Assembly (NCBI RefSeq): GCF_015751765.1
Contig: NZ_JADOTX010000001.1
Location: 3,410,001 to 3,474,000, forward strand
Origin: Micromonospora ureilytica
Lineage (GTDB): Bacteria; Actinomycetota; Actinomycetes; Mycobacteriales; Micromonosporaceae
DNA length: 64,000 nt
Direction of reading: 5' to 3'
Positions within the stretch are counted from its first letter, which is position 1. Every line of letters begins with the position of its first letter. The notes under the pieces were generated by a model, which was given only the letters and a program-made list of their open reading frames with translations, ran no database searches and was not told the DNA's origin. Made by a program: the position numbers and the translations under genes. Positions 33,105 through 41,055 of the stretch are shown here, piece after piece.

Positions 33105-33512
33105 GTGATCGAGTTCGTACTGGACAGCCGGTCGAAGGTGAACACCTACATGCAGCTCGTGCAGCAGGTGAAACAGGCGCTGCGGGTTGGCCTGCTGACA
33201 CCGGGCGACCAGTTGCCGAAGGTCCGGGACGTCGCGCAATCCCTGGCGATCAACCCGAACACGGTGCTGAAGGCGTACCGGGAGTTGGAGATCGAGGGTC
33301 TGGTCGGCGGCCGACCCGGGGTGGGCACGTTCGTCCAGCGCACCCTGGCCGGCGCGTCCCTGCCCAACCAGGCTGAGCTACGCGACGACCTGGTCGCCTG
33401 GCTGCACCGGGCGCAAGCTGCCGGCCTCACGGCCGAGGACGTCATCGCCCTGGTGGAGACGACGCTGCGCGCCACCCTCACCGACGACGCCCCGCACAAG
33501 GAGCACGCATGA
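33105..33512 (+). CDS. GntR-family regulator, YtrA subfamily
   Basis: The 135-aa regulator has the GntR winged helix (residues 10-80): YMQLVQQVKQALRVGLLTPG, DQLPKVRDVAQSLAINPNTV and LKAYRELEIEGLVGGRPGVG. A short helical C-terminal part of about 45 residues defines the YtrA class, which typically represses a co-transcribed ABC transporter. GTG 33105 is chosen because AGGAAGGA ends eight bases earlier and the family starts just before the first helix. The reading frame upstream to 33030 crosses the operator. Its stop overlaps the ATPase start (ATGA). Confidence 0.9.
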   Translation: MIEFVLDSRSKVNTYMQLVQQVKQALRVGLLTPGDQLPKVRDVAQSLAINPNTVLKAYRELEIEGLVGGRPGVGTFVQRTLAGASLPNQAELRDDLVAWLHRAQAAGLTAEDVIALVETTLRATLTDDAPHKEHA

Positions 33513-34423
33513 GCGGAACGAGAGGACAACGGATGGACATGGTCTTGGAAGCAGACCGGCTCGGCAAGCGGTACGGCAGCACCTGGGCGTTACGGGACTG
33601 CTCGCTGCATCTGCCGGCCGGCCGGATCGCCGCGTTGGTCGGGCCGAACGGCGCGGGCAAGAGCACGCTGTTGCACCTGGCCGTCGGGCTGCTCAAGCCC
33701 GACGCGGGCACGGTCCGGGTGTTCGGCCGGTCCCCCTACGGTGACACGGAGGGCCTGGCCGACATCGGCTTCGTCGCCCAGGACACCCCGCTGTACCGGG
33801 ACTTCACGGCGTCCGAATTGGTCGTCGCCGGCGGCAAGCTGAACAAGCGGTGGGACGCGGCGTTGGCCCGCCAGCGGCTGGCGCAGCTCGGCATCCCGCC
33901 GGACAAGCCGGTCGGCAAGCTCTCCGGTGGTCAACGGGCCCAGGTGGCGCTTGCCCTGGCACTGGCGAAGCAGCCGCGGCTGCTGCTGCTCGACGAACCG
34001 GTCGCCAGCCTCGACCCCCTGGCTCGCCGGGAGTTCCTCCAGTCGTTGATGGGCAGCGTCGCGGAGTCAGGCACCACAGTCCTGCTCTCCTCGCACCTGC
34101 TGGCCGACCTGGAACGGGTCTGCGACTACCTGATCGTGCTCAACGCCTCCCAGGTGCAGCTCACCGGCGCGGTCGACGACCTGGTCGCCGAGCACCGGCA
34201 ACTCGTCGGGCCGCGCCACGACGGCGGCGCAATCGGGGGCGTCGCCGCAGTGGTCCGGACCAGCCACACCGATCGGCAGTCCACGTTGCTGGTCCGCACC
34301 GACGGGCCGGTCACCGATCCGGCCTGGACGGTCCGCGAGGTCAGCCTGGAGGACGTCGTGCTGGCCTATCTGGCCGACGGCACCACGAAGACCAATCACA
34401 GCGAGTGGGGGGTAGCGGCATGA
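33509..34423 (+). CDS. ABC transporter ATP-binding protein of the YtrA-type operon
   Basis: The 304-aa ATPase has Walker A GPNGAGKST near residue 47, the Q-loop IGFVAQDTPLYRDF, signature LSGGQRAQVALALALAKQP, Walker B LLLLDEPVASLDPLARREFL and the switch LLSSHLLADLERV. The C-terminal 90 residues are a short specificity tail. It energises the permease encoded next, and the pair is probably an exporter of peptides or antibiotics, as for YtrB-like proteins. ATG 33509 overlaps the regulator stop and follows AAGGAG, so it is chosen over ATG 33533. Confidence 0.93.
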   Translation: MSGTRGQRMDMVLEADRLGKRYGSTWALRDCSLHLPAGRIAALVGPNGAGKSTLLHLAVGLLKPDAGTVRVFGRSPYGDTEGLADIGFVAQDTPLYRDFTASELVVAGGKLNKRWDAALARQRLAQLGIPPDKPVGKLSGGQRAQVALALALAKQPRLLLLDEPVASLDPLARREFLQSLMGSVAESGTTVLLSSHLLADLERVCDYLIVLNASQVQLTGAVDDLVAEHRQLVGPRHDGGAIGGVAAVVRTSHTDRQSTLLVRTDGPVTDPAWTVREVSLEDVVLAYLADGTTKTNHSEWGVAA

Positions 34424-35409
34424 TCTGGTTGACCTGGCGGCAACACCGCAAGCAGGCGCTCTACACCCTGCTGGGGTTCGCGGTGCTGGCCGCCGTGCTG
34501 GTGCCGATCGGTTTGTCGATGCGGAACACCTTCGCCGACCTCGGGCTGACGGACTGCGTCAACCAGCTCGCCCGTGCCGATGTGGCGCAGACGACCCGCG
34601 AGACGTGCGATGCGGGCTTCCACCGCTTCACCAACCAGTACGGCAACCTCAACCTGCTGGCCGTACTCCTGATCACCCTGCCGGTGCTTGTCGGTCTGTT
34701 CTGGGGCGCCCCGCTGGTCGCCCGCGAGGTGGAGCAGGGCACGCACCGGTTCGTCTGGACCCAGGGTGTCGGCCGGAACCAGTGGGCCCTTGTGAAGTTC
34801 GGCCTGGTCGGCGCGGGCGTGCTGGTCCTCGCGGTCGGCTACGGGCTGGGCATGTCCTGGTGGGTCGAGCCGCTCACCCAGACCGCGCGCGAGGGCCGGT
34901 TCGGTCTGATCGTCTTCGACCTGCAGGGTGTCGTCCCGATCGGTTACACCCTCTTCGCGGTGGCGCTCGGCATCTTCGCCGGCACCGTGTGGAAACGGAT
35001 GCTGCCTGCCATGGGCATCACCCTCGCCGGGTTCATCGGCGTTCGGGCGGCAATCGCCGTCCTGGCCCGACCGCACTACCAGCCGGCCCGCACCCAGACA
35101 TTCCCGATCGACGGGGGCGGGATACCGGAGGGGAACCGAGGCGACTGGGTCCTCTCCGTGGGCATCCGCAACGCCGACGGGGCGATGGTGGCGGAGGACA
35201 CCCGGATCCAGTGCCCGCCGGGTGGCAAGGGCCCGGACGGCCGTGCCTGCGGCGCCGAACTGGGCCTCAAGCCGGGCGCGTACAACTGGGAGCTGTACCA
35301 GCCGGCGGACCGGTTCTGGCTCTTCCAGGGCATCGAGACGGGCATCTTCGTCGCCCTCGCCCTGCTCCTGGTCTACCTGGCTGTGCGTCGGGTCCGCCGC
35401 ATCGCCTAG
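34420..35409 (+). CDS. ABC transporter permease of the YtrA-type operon
   Basis: The 329-aa membrane protein has six helices: residues 14-35 (LLGFAVLAAVLVPIGLSMRN), 85-105, 135-160, 175-200, 205-225 and the last at 300-320 (IFVALALLLVYLAVRRVRRI). Between helices 5 and 6 lies an extracellular loop of about 80 residues with two cysteines. This layout matches ABC-2/DUF-type permeases. ATG 34420 overlaps the ATPase stop. Substrate is unknown. Co-regulation with a GntR/YtrA repressor suggests induction by a cell-envelope-active compound. Confidence 0.9.
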   Translation: MIWLTWRQHRKQALYTLLGFAVLAAVLVPIGLSMRNTFADLGLTDCVNQLARADVAQTTRETCDAGFHRFTNQYGNLNLLAVLLITLPVLVGLFWGAPLVAREVEQGTHRFVWTQGVGRNQWALVKFGLVGAGVLVLAVGYGLGMSWWVEPLTQTAREGRFGLIVFDLQGVVPIGYTLFAVALGIFAGTVWKRMLPAMGITLAGFIGVRAAIAVLARPHYQPARTQTFPIDGGGIPEGNRGDWVLSVGIRNADGAMVAEDTRIQCPPGGKGPDGRACGAELGLKPGAYNWELYQPADRFWLFQGIETGIFVALALLLVYLAVRRVRRIA

Positions 35410-35415
35410 CTGGGC

Positions 35416-35459
35416 GACGGGTGCTCGTCGGGGCGCGGGGGCCTCGGCGAGCACCCGTC
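35416..35459. terminator. Bidirectional hairpin terminator
   Basis: GACGGGTGCTCG (35416-35427) pairs perfectly with CGAGCACCCGTC (35448-35459) around a 20-base G-rich loop. It lies between the convergent permease gene and the YcaQ-like gene, and the right arm includes the latter's stop codon. Confidence 0.8.
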
Positions 35460-36546
35460 AGCGGAGGCCCTCGACGGTCAGCGACAGCCAGGACGCCAGG
35501 TCGTGCAGCTCGTCGTGCACGGCCCGGGTCACCTCCGGGGTGAAGGGCACATCCTCGTGAATGGCGTGCACGGTGAGCGTGCCGCGCCGACGCTCGGCCG
35601 TGGCGTCCACCTTTCCGACCAGCCGATCACCGTGCAGGATCGGCAGCGCGAAGTAGCCCCACCGGCGGCTCACCCTGGGCTTGTACATCTCCAGCACGTA
35701 CTCGTACTCGAAAAGGTCCGCGAGGCGGACCCGGTCGTGCACCAGCCGGTCGAACGGCGACAGCAGCGCCGTACGCCCAGTGAAGGGCTGCCCGAGCGCG
35801 GCCGGGTCCACCCGCCACTCCCCCGCGACGCCCTCGATCACGGCCGGCTCGCCGACGTCGCCGACGTCGGCGGGCTCGCCGGGCACGACCACCGCCTTCG
35901 CCCGAGCGATGCCCAGCGCCCGCAGCCGTCGCTCGTTGCGGAGTCGGCGCGCCTGCTCCAGCTCGACGACGGGTGTGCCGGCCGGGTAGACCCGCTCGGC
36001 CACGTCCCAGAGCCGCTGTCGGCCCTGACGGCCGGCGATCGCGACCTCGCCGCGCAGGACCAGGAACTCCAGCATCTGGGTGACGTTGCGGTTGTTGGTC
36101 CAGCCCGACGACGGCCACGGCACGGCGCTCGTGTCCGGGATGTCGCGGGAGAGCAGCGGACCGGAGCGGCCCAGCAGGTCGAGCACGTCCCGCCGGAACG
36201 AGTCGTTGGCGCGCAGCCACTCGCTGTGGCGCTCGTGACCGGGCGACGCCGCCATCGCCGCGAGGAAGAGCCCCAGGTCGTCCATCGGTCGCACCATCGC
36301 CTGGTGCTCGAAGAGCGTCCGGTGCCGTTCGAGGGCCTCCCGCAGGTGCAGGGGCTGGTACGACGAGCCGAGCCGGCTCCAGCAGACGAGGTCGGCGCTG
36401 GGGGCGACGGCGGCGGTCGGGTCGATCTGCACCAGGGTCAGCTGGCGGACCACGGTCAGGAGGTCGGTCGGACGCGGAGCGGCCAGCAGCTGGGCCCGGA
36501 TGGCGATCCGCCGCGCCTGGGCCCGATCGAGTCGGTGCACACCCAC
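35458..36546 (-). CDS. Winged-helix DNA-binding domain protein, YcaQ-like
   Basis: The 362-aa protein matches the family of the interstrand-crosslink DNA glycosylase YcaQ/AlkZ and its actinobacterial relatives. It has LDRAQARRIAIRAQLLAAPR at the N-terminus, then LTLVQIDPTAAVAPSADLV and RLGSSYQPLHLREALERHRT. ALLSPFDRLVHDRVRLADLF and YEYVLEMYKPRVSRRWGYFA are in the C-terminal half. The catalytic QxQ/QxD motif of the family is represented by LVQID. It may unhook DNA crosslinks made by natural products such as azinomycin or related agents. GTG 36546 follows TAGGCT by seven bases, leaderless, so the extension to 36702 is discarded. Confidence 0.85.
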   Translation of the reverse strand: MGVHRLDRAQARRIAIRAQLLAAPRPTDLLTVVRQLTLVQIDPTAAVAPSADLVCWSRLGSSYQPLHLREALERHRTLFEHQAMVRPMDDLGLFLAAMAASPGHERHSEWLRANDSFRRDVLDLLGRSGPLLSRDIPDTSAVPWPSSGWTNNRNVTQMLEFLVLRGEVAIAGRQGRQRLWDVAERVYPAGTPVVELEQARRLRNERRLRALGIARAKAVVVPGEPADVGDVGEPAVIEGVAGEWRVDPAALGQPFTGRTALLSPFDRLVHDRVRLADLFEYEYVLEMYKPRVSRRWGYFALPILHGDRLVGKVDATAERRRGTLTVHAIHEDVPFTPEVTRAVHDELHDLASWLSLTVEGLR

Positions 36547-36553
36547 GGCGGCG

Positions 36554-36559
36554 AGCCTA
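36554..36559 (-). promoter_or_regulatory. -10 element, leaderless start of the YcaQ-like gene
   Basis: On the minus strand TAGGCT (36554-36559) precedes GTG 36546 by seven bases, with no Shine-Dalgarno. Confidence 0.5.
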
Positions 36560-36617
36560 ACGGCGACCACCGACAACGAGCGGACCCAGAGAGTTGGATC
36601 GCCATCCGGGCTGGGGC

Positions 36618-37448
36618 TCAGCCGGCCAGCCGCCGGTAGCGGGCGACCGAGAGCGGCAGGAAGACCGCGACCAGTACGAGCGGCCAGAGCACTGCCAGCC
36701 ACGGGTAGTGCTGCGCCGCCCAGGAGTCACCACCCCAACCGGGGTTGCCGAACAGCTCGCGGGTGGCGCCGACGGTCGCCGACAGCGGGTTCCACGCGGC
36801 CACCGCACCGAGCCAGGCGGGCATGGTGGACGGTGCGACGAACGCGTTGGAGAGGAAGCCGAGCGGGAACTCCAGGGTCTGTACTGCCACCACGGCCGTC
36901 TGCCCACGGGCGACCAACCCGAGGAAGATGCCGACCCAGATCAGGGCGAAGCGCAGCAGCAGGATCAAGCCCACCGCCGCCAGTGTGGCAGCCGCCCCGC
37001 CGTGCGCCCGCCAGCCGATCGCGAGACCGGTCAGCAGCAGGACTCCGAGGGTGACCAGCGCGAACAGCATGTCGGCCACCGCCCGGGCCGCCAGCGGTGC
37101 CAGCGGCGAGACGGGCATCGATCGGAGCCGGTCGGTCACCCCGCGCTCCAGGTCCTCGGCAACGGCGATCGTGGTGAGGCTGATGCCGAAGACCATGGTC
37201 ATCACGAACATGCCGGGCATCAGGAACTCCCGGTAACTGCCGCCGCCGGGCACCTGCAACGCGCCACCGAACAGGTAGGCGAACATCAGCACGATCAGGA
37301 TGTTGAAGCCGAGCGAGGCGATCAGCGGACCGGGATCGCGTCGCCACCGGGCCAGGGCGCGCCAGATCAGCGCGCTGCTGTCGGCCAGGAGGGTGGGCCG
37401 TCCGGGCGTCAGATCCACCGCCGGGGCCGGCATGCTCACCGCGCTCAT
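36618..37448 (-). CDS. ABC-2 type permease, DrrB-like
   Basis: The 276-aa permease has six membrane helices and the ABC-2 layout: SLGFNILIVLMFAYLFGGAL near the N-terminus, MPGMFVMTMVFGISLTTIAV in helix 2 and the TDRLRSMPVSPLAPLAARAV loop. The second half has PLGFLSNAFVAPSTMPAWLG. DrrB partners DrrA in exporting anthracycline-type drugs. Its ATG overlaps the ATPase stop by four bases, so translation is coupled. The gene ends the operon. No strong hairpin was seen between it and the leaderless YcaQ-like gene. Confidence 0.92.
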   Translation of the reverse strand: MSAVSMPAPAVDLTPGRPTLLADSSALIWRALARWRRDPGPLIASLGFNILIVLMFAYLFGGALQVPGGGSYREFLMPGMFVMTMVFGISLTTIAVAEDLERGVTDRLRSMPVSPLAPLAARAVADMLFALVTLGVLLLTGLAIGWRAHGGAAATLAAVGLILLLRFALIWVGIFLGLVARGQTAVVAVQTLEFPLGFLSNAFVAPSTMPAWLGAVAAWNPLSATVGATRELFGNPGWGGDSWAAQHYPWLAVLWPLVLVAVFLPLSVARYRRLAG

Positions 37449-38413
37449 GCCGCCACCTCGGCGGTCGGCGCCCGGTCCCCGGTGAGGTGCAGGAACACGT
37501 CGTCCAGGGTGGGGCGGCGCAGCGCGACGTCCGCCACCGCGACGTTCACCGCGTCGAGCGCCCGCAGCACGTCGACGAGCGCGCCGGCCTGATGACCGAC
37601 TCGGACGCTCACCATCCGCCGGTCCACGTCGACCGTCGGTTCGTCGTCGGCTGCCTGGCGTACCTGGGCGACGGCGGCGGCAAGGTCGGCCGGTGCCGCG
37701 ACGACGACCTCGATCCGGTCGCCGCCGAGTCGGGTCTTGAGGTCGTCCGGGGTCCCCTCGGCGATGACCCGGCCGGCCTCGACCACCGAGATCCGGTCGG
37801 CGAGCTGGTCGGCCTCATCCAGCTGCTGGGTGGTGAGCAGCACCGTGGTGCCGGCGCGCACCAGCTCCCGGACCGACTCCCACACCTCGTTGCGCCCACG
37901 CGGATCCAGCCCGGTGGTGGGCTCGTCGAGGAAGAGGACCGAGGGGGCCAGGATCATGCCGGCCGCCAGGTCGAGCCGACGGCGCATGCCCCCGGAGTAC
38001 GTGCTGACCGGCTGCTCGGCGGCGTCGGCGAGACCGAAGCGTTCCAGCAGCTCGACCGCCCGCTGCCGGGCCCGGCGGCGACCCAGGTGGAACAGCCGGC
38101 CGAAGAGCACCAGGTTCTGCCGGCCGCTGAGTGCCTCGTCCAGCGCGGGATGCTGCCCCACCAGCCCGATTCGGTAGCGCACCTGGTCGGGCTGACGGGT
38201 CACGTCGAAGCCGGCCACCTCGGCACGACCCTCGTCGAGCCGGAGCAGGGTGGACAGGATTCGTACCGCTGTGGTCTTGCCGGCCCCGTTTGGGCCGAGC
38301 AGGCCGCACACAGTTCCCTGCGGCACCCGCAGGTCGAAACCGTCCAGCGCGTACCGGTCCCGATACCGCTTGCGCAGCCCTTCGGCCACTATCGCGTTCC
38401 CACTCGTCGCCAC
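37445..38413 (-). CDS. Daunorubicin-resistance-type ABC ATPase, DrrA-like
   Basis: The 322-aa ATPase has Walker A GPNGAGKTT near residue 41, QHPALDEALSGRQNL after the Q-loop, signature YSGGMRRRLDLAAGM, Walker B VLFLDEPTTGLDPRGR and the switch LLTTQQLDEADQL. The C-terminal 100-residue domain ends PTLDDVFLHLTGDRA, the conserved DrrA-type ending. It powers the DrrB-like permease. GTG 38413 follows GAGGGGAACGCT, so the longer frame to 38455 (which would enter the operator) is not used. The 25-bp palindrome lies 30 bases upstream. Confidence 0.94.
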   Translation of the reverse strand: MATSGNAIVAEGLRKRYRDRYALDGFDLRVPQGTVCGLLGPNGAGKTTAVRILSTLLRLDEGRAEVAGFDVTRQPDQVRYRIGLVGQHPALDEALSGRQNLVLFGRLFHLGRRRARQRAVELLERFGLADAAEQPVSTYSGGMRRRLDLAAGMILAPSVLFLDEPTTGLDPRGRNEVWESVRELVRAGTTVLLTTQQLDEADQLADRISVVEAGRVIAEGTPDDLKTRLGGDRIEVVVAAPADLAAAVAQVRQAADDEPTVDVDRRMVSVRVGHQAGALVDVLRALDAVNVAVADVALRRPTLDDVFLHLTGDRAPTAEVAA

Positions 38414-38442
38414 AGCGTTCCCCTCGTCCGACCGACAACGAG

Positions 38443-38467
38443 CACTACCGTACAACGTACGGTAGTG
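38443..38467 (-). promoter_or_regulatory. 25-bp palindromic operator upstream of the DrrAB-like genes
   Basis: CACTACCGTAC (38443-38453) and its exact complement GTACGGTAGTG (38457-38467) flank an AAC centre. The site overlaps a candidate promoter on the minus strand (TTGGCG at about 38480, TACGGT within the palindrome). The form is typical of TetR-family operators. No TetR gene is adjacent, so the regulator must act from elsewhere. Confidence 0.8.
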
Positions 38468-38524
38468 GATACGCCAAGGATTGACCGACTGAAGGCGGGG
38501 CCATGGAAGTGCCGACCGTGACGG

Positions 38525-39787
38525 CTACGCCGAGTGTGCGGGCCCGACCTGGCCCGCGACGCCGACGTTCAGCGGATCGGCCAGCAGTTTGTCGAACGCC
38601 AACTCGGCGGCACCGATCAGGACCGCGTCGCGGCCGAGTGCCGCCGCGCGCAACCGCAGGTGCTCGCGGGAGGCGGGCAGTGGCATGGTGTCCAGCCGGT
38701 CCCGGACCACGTCCGCACCGGCGGTGAAGATGTCGCGCAGCGAGCCACCGAACACCACGGCGTCCGGATTGACCACGTTGACCAGGTTCGCCACGCCGAA
38801 GCCGAGCCAGTCCGCCACCTGCTCGACGGCCGCGCGGGCGGTGGGGTCGCCGTCCGCCGCCGCGCGCAGCACCTCGGCCACCGCCGCGCGGTCGCTCGGG
38901 TCACGGCCGGCGTGCCGCAACAGCGCGGCTTCGGAGATCTCGGTCTCCCAGCAGCCGCGTGAGCCGCAGCCACAGGGCAGGCCGTTGGGGTTCACGACCA
39001 TGTGGCCGACCTTGCCGCTGTGACCCCGGTGGCCGATCACCAGGCGGCCACCGACGATGATGCCGGCGCTGATGCCCAGGTCCCCGTGCAGGTAGATGAC
39101 ATCGTCGATGCCGGCCGCGACGCCCCGGACGTGCTCGGCCAGGCCGGCGATGTCGGCCAGGTCACCGGCCACGAAACCGGGGCCGGCGCTGAACTCCGCC
39201 TCCAGGGCGGCGCCGAGCGTCTCGTCGATGCTGGCGATCCGGATCCTGCCGTCCGGGTCGCGGGTGGTGTCGGTGACCGCGGCGGCGCCACCGACCAGCA
39301 GCGCGTCGCCGGCCACGGAGCGTTCCATGTCGCGGACCAGGTCGGCGAGGGGCCGCACGGCGTCGAGCGCCGACATGCCGCTGGGTCGGGGGATCTCCCG
39401 TAGATCGAGGATCTGCCCGCCGAGGCCGACCCGGGCGGCACGCAGCCGGTCCGCGTCGATGCTCAACGCGTGTGCGTAGACCCGGTCGGAGCGGGGACTG
39501 ACCACAAGTGAGGGGCGCCCGGCGCGGCGGGTGGTGGTCGGGGCCTCCTCGGTGACCAGGCCGCTGGTGACCAGGTCGGCCGCGAGGGCGCCGATGGTGC
39601 TTCGGTTGAGGCCGAGCCGGCTGGTCAGCTCGGCGCGGGACGTTGGTCCGTGCAGGTGGACGTAGCGCAGCACAGCGCCGAGGTTCTGCCGCCGGATCTC
39701 CTCCTGACTGGCGCCGGGGACCGACGGCAGCGGGGACTCGGCGTTGCGGCCGACGCCGGCTGGCCTGGCCCGTACTGGTGTCGCCAC
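38525..39787 (-). CDS. ROK-family transcriptional regulator (XylR-like)
   Basis: The 420-aa protein has an N-terminal winged helix (residues 28-90) with GPTSRAELTSRLGLNRSTIG and a ROK sugar-kinase-like domain (about 100-400). The ROK signature is present as GKVGHMVVNPNGLPCGCGSR, followed by GCWETEIS, with the zinc-ligand pattern CGCGSRGCWE. The ATP-binding motif DLGISAGIIVGGRLV is also present. XylR-type ROK repressors control sugar uptake. It lies just downstream of the sugar ABC operon after a terminator. GTG 39787 has AAGGAGGT upstream, so it is separately translated. Confidence 0.92.
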   Translation of the reverse strand: MATPVRARPAGVGRNAESPLPSVPGASQEEIRRQNLGAVLRYVHLHGPTSRAELTSRLGLNRSTIGALAADLVTSGLVTEEAPTTTRRAGRPSLVVSPRSDRVYAHALSIDADRLRAARVGLGGQILDLREIPRPSGMSALDAVRPLADLVRDMERSVAGDALLVGGAAAVTDTTRDPDGRIRIASIDETLGAALEAEFSAGPGFVAGDLADIAGLAEHVRGVAAGIDDVIYLHGDLGISAGIIVGGRLVIGHRGHSGKVGHMVVNPNGLPCGCGSRGCWETEISEAALLRHAGRDPSDRAAVAEVLRAAADGDPTARAAVEQVADWLGFGVANLVNVVNPDAVVFGGSLRDIFTAGADVVRDRLDTMPLPASREHLRLRAAALGRDAVLIGAAELAFDKLLADPLNVGVAGQVGPAHSA

Positions 39788-39839
39788 GGTCAGACCTCCT
39801 TCCGGGTCGAGGCCGGTTGGTGCGGGGGCGCAGGGACGA

Positions 39840-39875
39840 CGATGGGTCCCGGTAGAGGAGACCCGGGACCCATCG
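39840..39875 (-). terminator. Hairpin terminator of the sugar ABC operon
   Basis: A perfect 13-bp stem forms between 39840-39852 (CGATGGGTCCCGG) and 39863-39875, with a ten-base loop. It lies 24 bases after the binding-protein stop on the minus strand and before the ROK gene. Confidence 0.8.
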
Positions 39876-39899
39876 GCGTTACTACCTGGCGTGCGGTAA

Positions 39900-41003
39900 T
39901 TACTTGGTGAGCGGCGCGAGCTTCGGGTCGGTGGCGTACGCCTCAGCCGCGTTCGCCTTGGTGACGGCGACCGGCGGGAGCAGGTACGTGTCGACGACCT
40001 TGCTGCCGTTGTTGTAGGACTTGGTGTCGTTCACCTGCGGCTTGTCGCCGGCCTGGAGAGCCTTGACCATGTTGATGGTCTCCTTCACCAGGTTGCGGGT
40101 GTCCTTGTTGATCGTCATGTACTGCTCGCCCTTGACGATCGACTTGACCGACTCAACCTCGGAGTCCTGACCGGTGACGATCGGGGTCGGCTTGCCAGCA
40201 CCCTTGACCGAGGTCAGGATGGCGCGGGCCAGCGTGTCGTTCGGGGAGAGGACGCCGTCCAGCTCCTTGTTGCCGTAGGTCGAGGTCAGCAGCTGGTCCA
40301 TGCGGGCCTGCGCACCCTCGGCCTTCCAGCCCTGGATGGCGGTCTGCTTGACATCCTTCTGACCCGAGGCGACGACCACGTTGCCCTTGTCGATCTCCGG
40401 CTTGAGCACGTCCATCGCACCGTTGAAGAAGACACCGGCGTTGTTGTCGTCCGGCGAGCCGGAGAACAGCTCGATGTTGTACGGGCCGTTCGGCTTCTTG
40501 GCCTTCATGCCGTCCAGCAGGGCCTGGCCCTGGAGCTGGCCGACCTTGAAGTTGTCGAAGGCGACGTAGTAGTCGAGGTCCGGGGTGTTCGTGATGAGCC
40601 GGTCGTAGGCGATGACCTTCACGCCGGCCGTGTGGGCCGCCGCGACCTGGGTCGACAGCTGCGCGGCGTCGGTCGCGCCGATGACGATGACCTTGGCACC
40701 CTTGGTGACCATGGCGGTGATCTGGGCCTGCTGGTCGGCGACAGTGGTCGACGCGCCGGCGTACTGCACGTCACCCTGGAAGCCGGCCTCCTTGAGGCCG
40801 TTGCTGAACAGGTCGCCAGCGAGGACCCAGTTCTCCGAGGTCTTGGCCGGGAGGGCGACACCGATCAGCGAGTTCGCCGCGAAGCCCTTGGCGGCCTCGC
40901 CGCCGGAGCCGCTGTCGCCGTCGCGGCCGGAGCCGCAGCCGGCGAGGGCCAGCATGGCGGCGGCGCTGATGGCCACCACCGACGTGCCGAAGAATTTACG
41001 CAT
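39900..41003 (-). CDS. Sugar-binding lipoprotein, ChvE/XylF type
   Basis: The 367-aa periplasmic-binding protein type 1 has a lipoprotein signal with lipobox LAGC (Cys23) and a Gly/Ser linker. Its core shows IGVALPAKTSENWVLAGDLF, VIVIGATDAAQLSTQVAAAH and VKVIAYDRLITNTPDLDYYV, close to ChvE, the glucose/galactose/xylose-binding protein that works with MmsA/MmsB-type partners. FSGSPDDNNAGVFFNGAMDV is also conserved. It is the last gene of the ATPase-permease-binding protein operon. The likely ligand is a pentose or hexose. Confidence 0.92.
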   Translation of the reverse strand: MRKFFGTSVVAISAAAMLALAGCGSGRDGDSGSGGEAAKGFAANSLIGVALPAKTSENWVLAGDLFSNGLKEAGFQGDVQYAGASTTVADQQAQITAMVTKGAKVIVIGATDAAQLSTQVAAAHTAGVKVIAYDRLITNTPDLDYYVAFDNFKVGQLQGQALLDGMKAKKPNGPYNIELFSGSPDDNNAGVFFNGAMDVLKPEIDKGNVVVASGQKDVKQTAIQGWKAEGAQARMDQLLTSTYGNKELDGVLSPNDTLARAILTSVKGAGKPTPIVTGQDSEVESVKSIVKGEQYMTINKDTRNLVKETINMVKALQAGDKPQVNDTKSYNNGSKVVDTYLLPPVAVTKANAAEAYATDPKLAPLTK

Positions 41004-41055
41004 GGTGAGGACTTGCCTTTCTAGATGGTGAGGCGGGTAGAGAGGTCGGTGGCCG

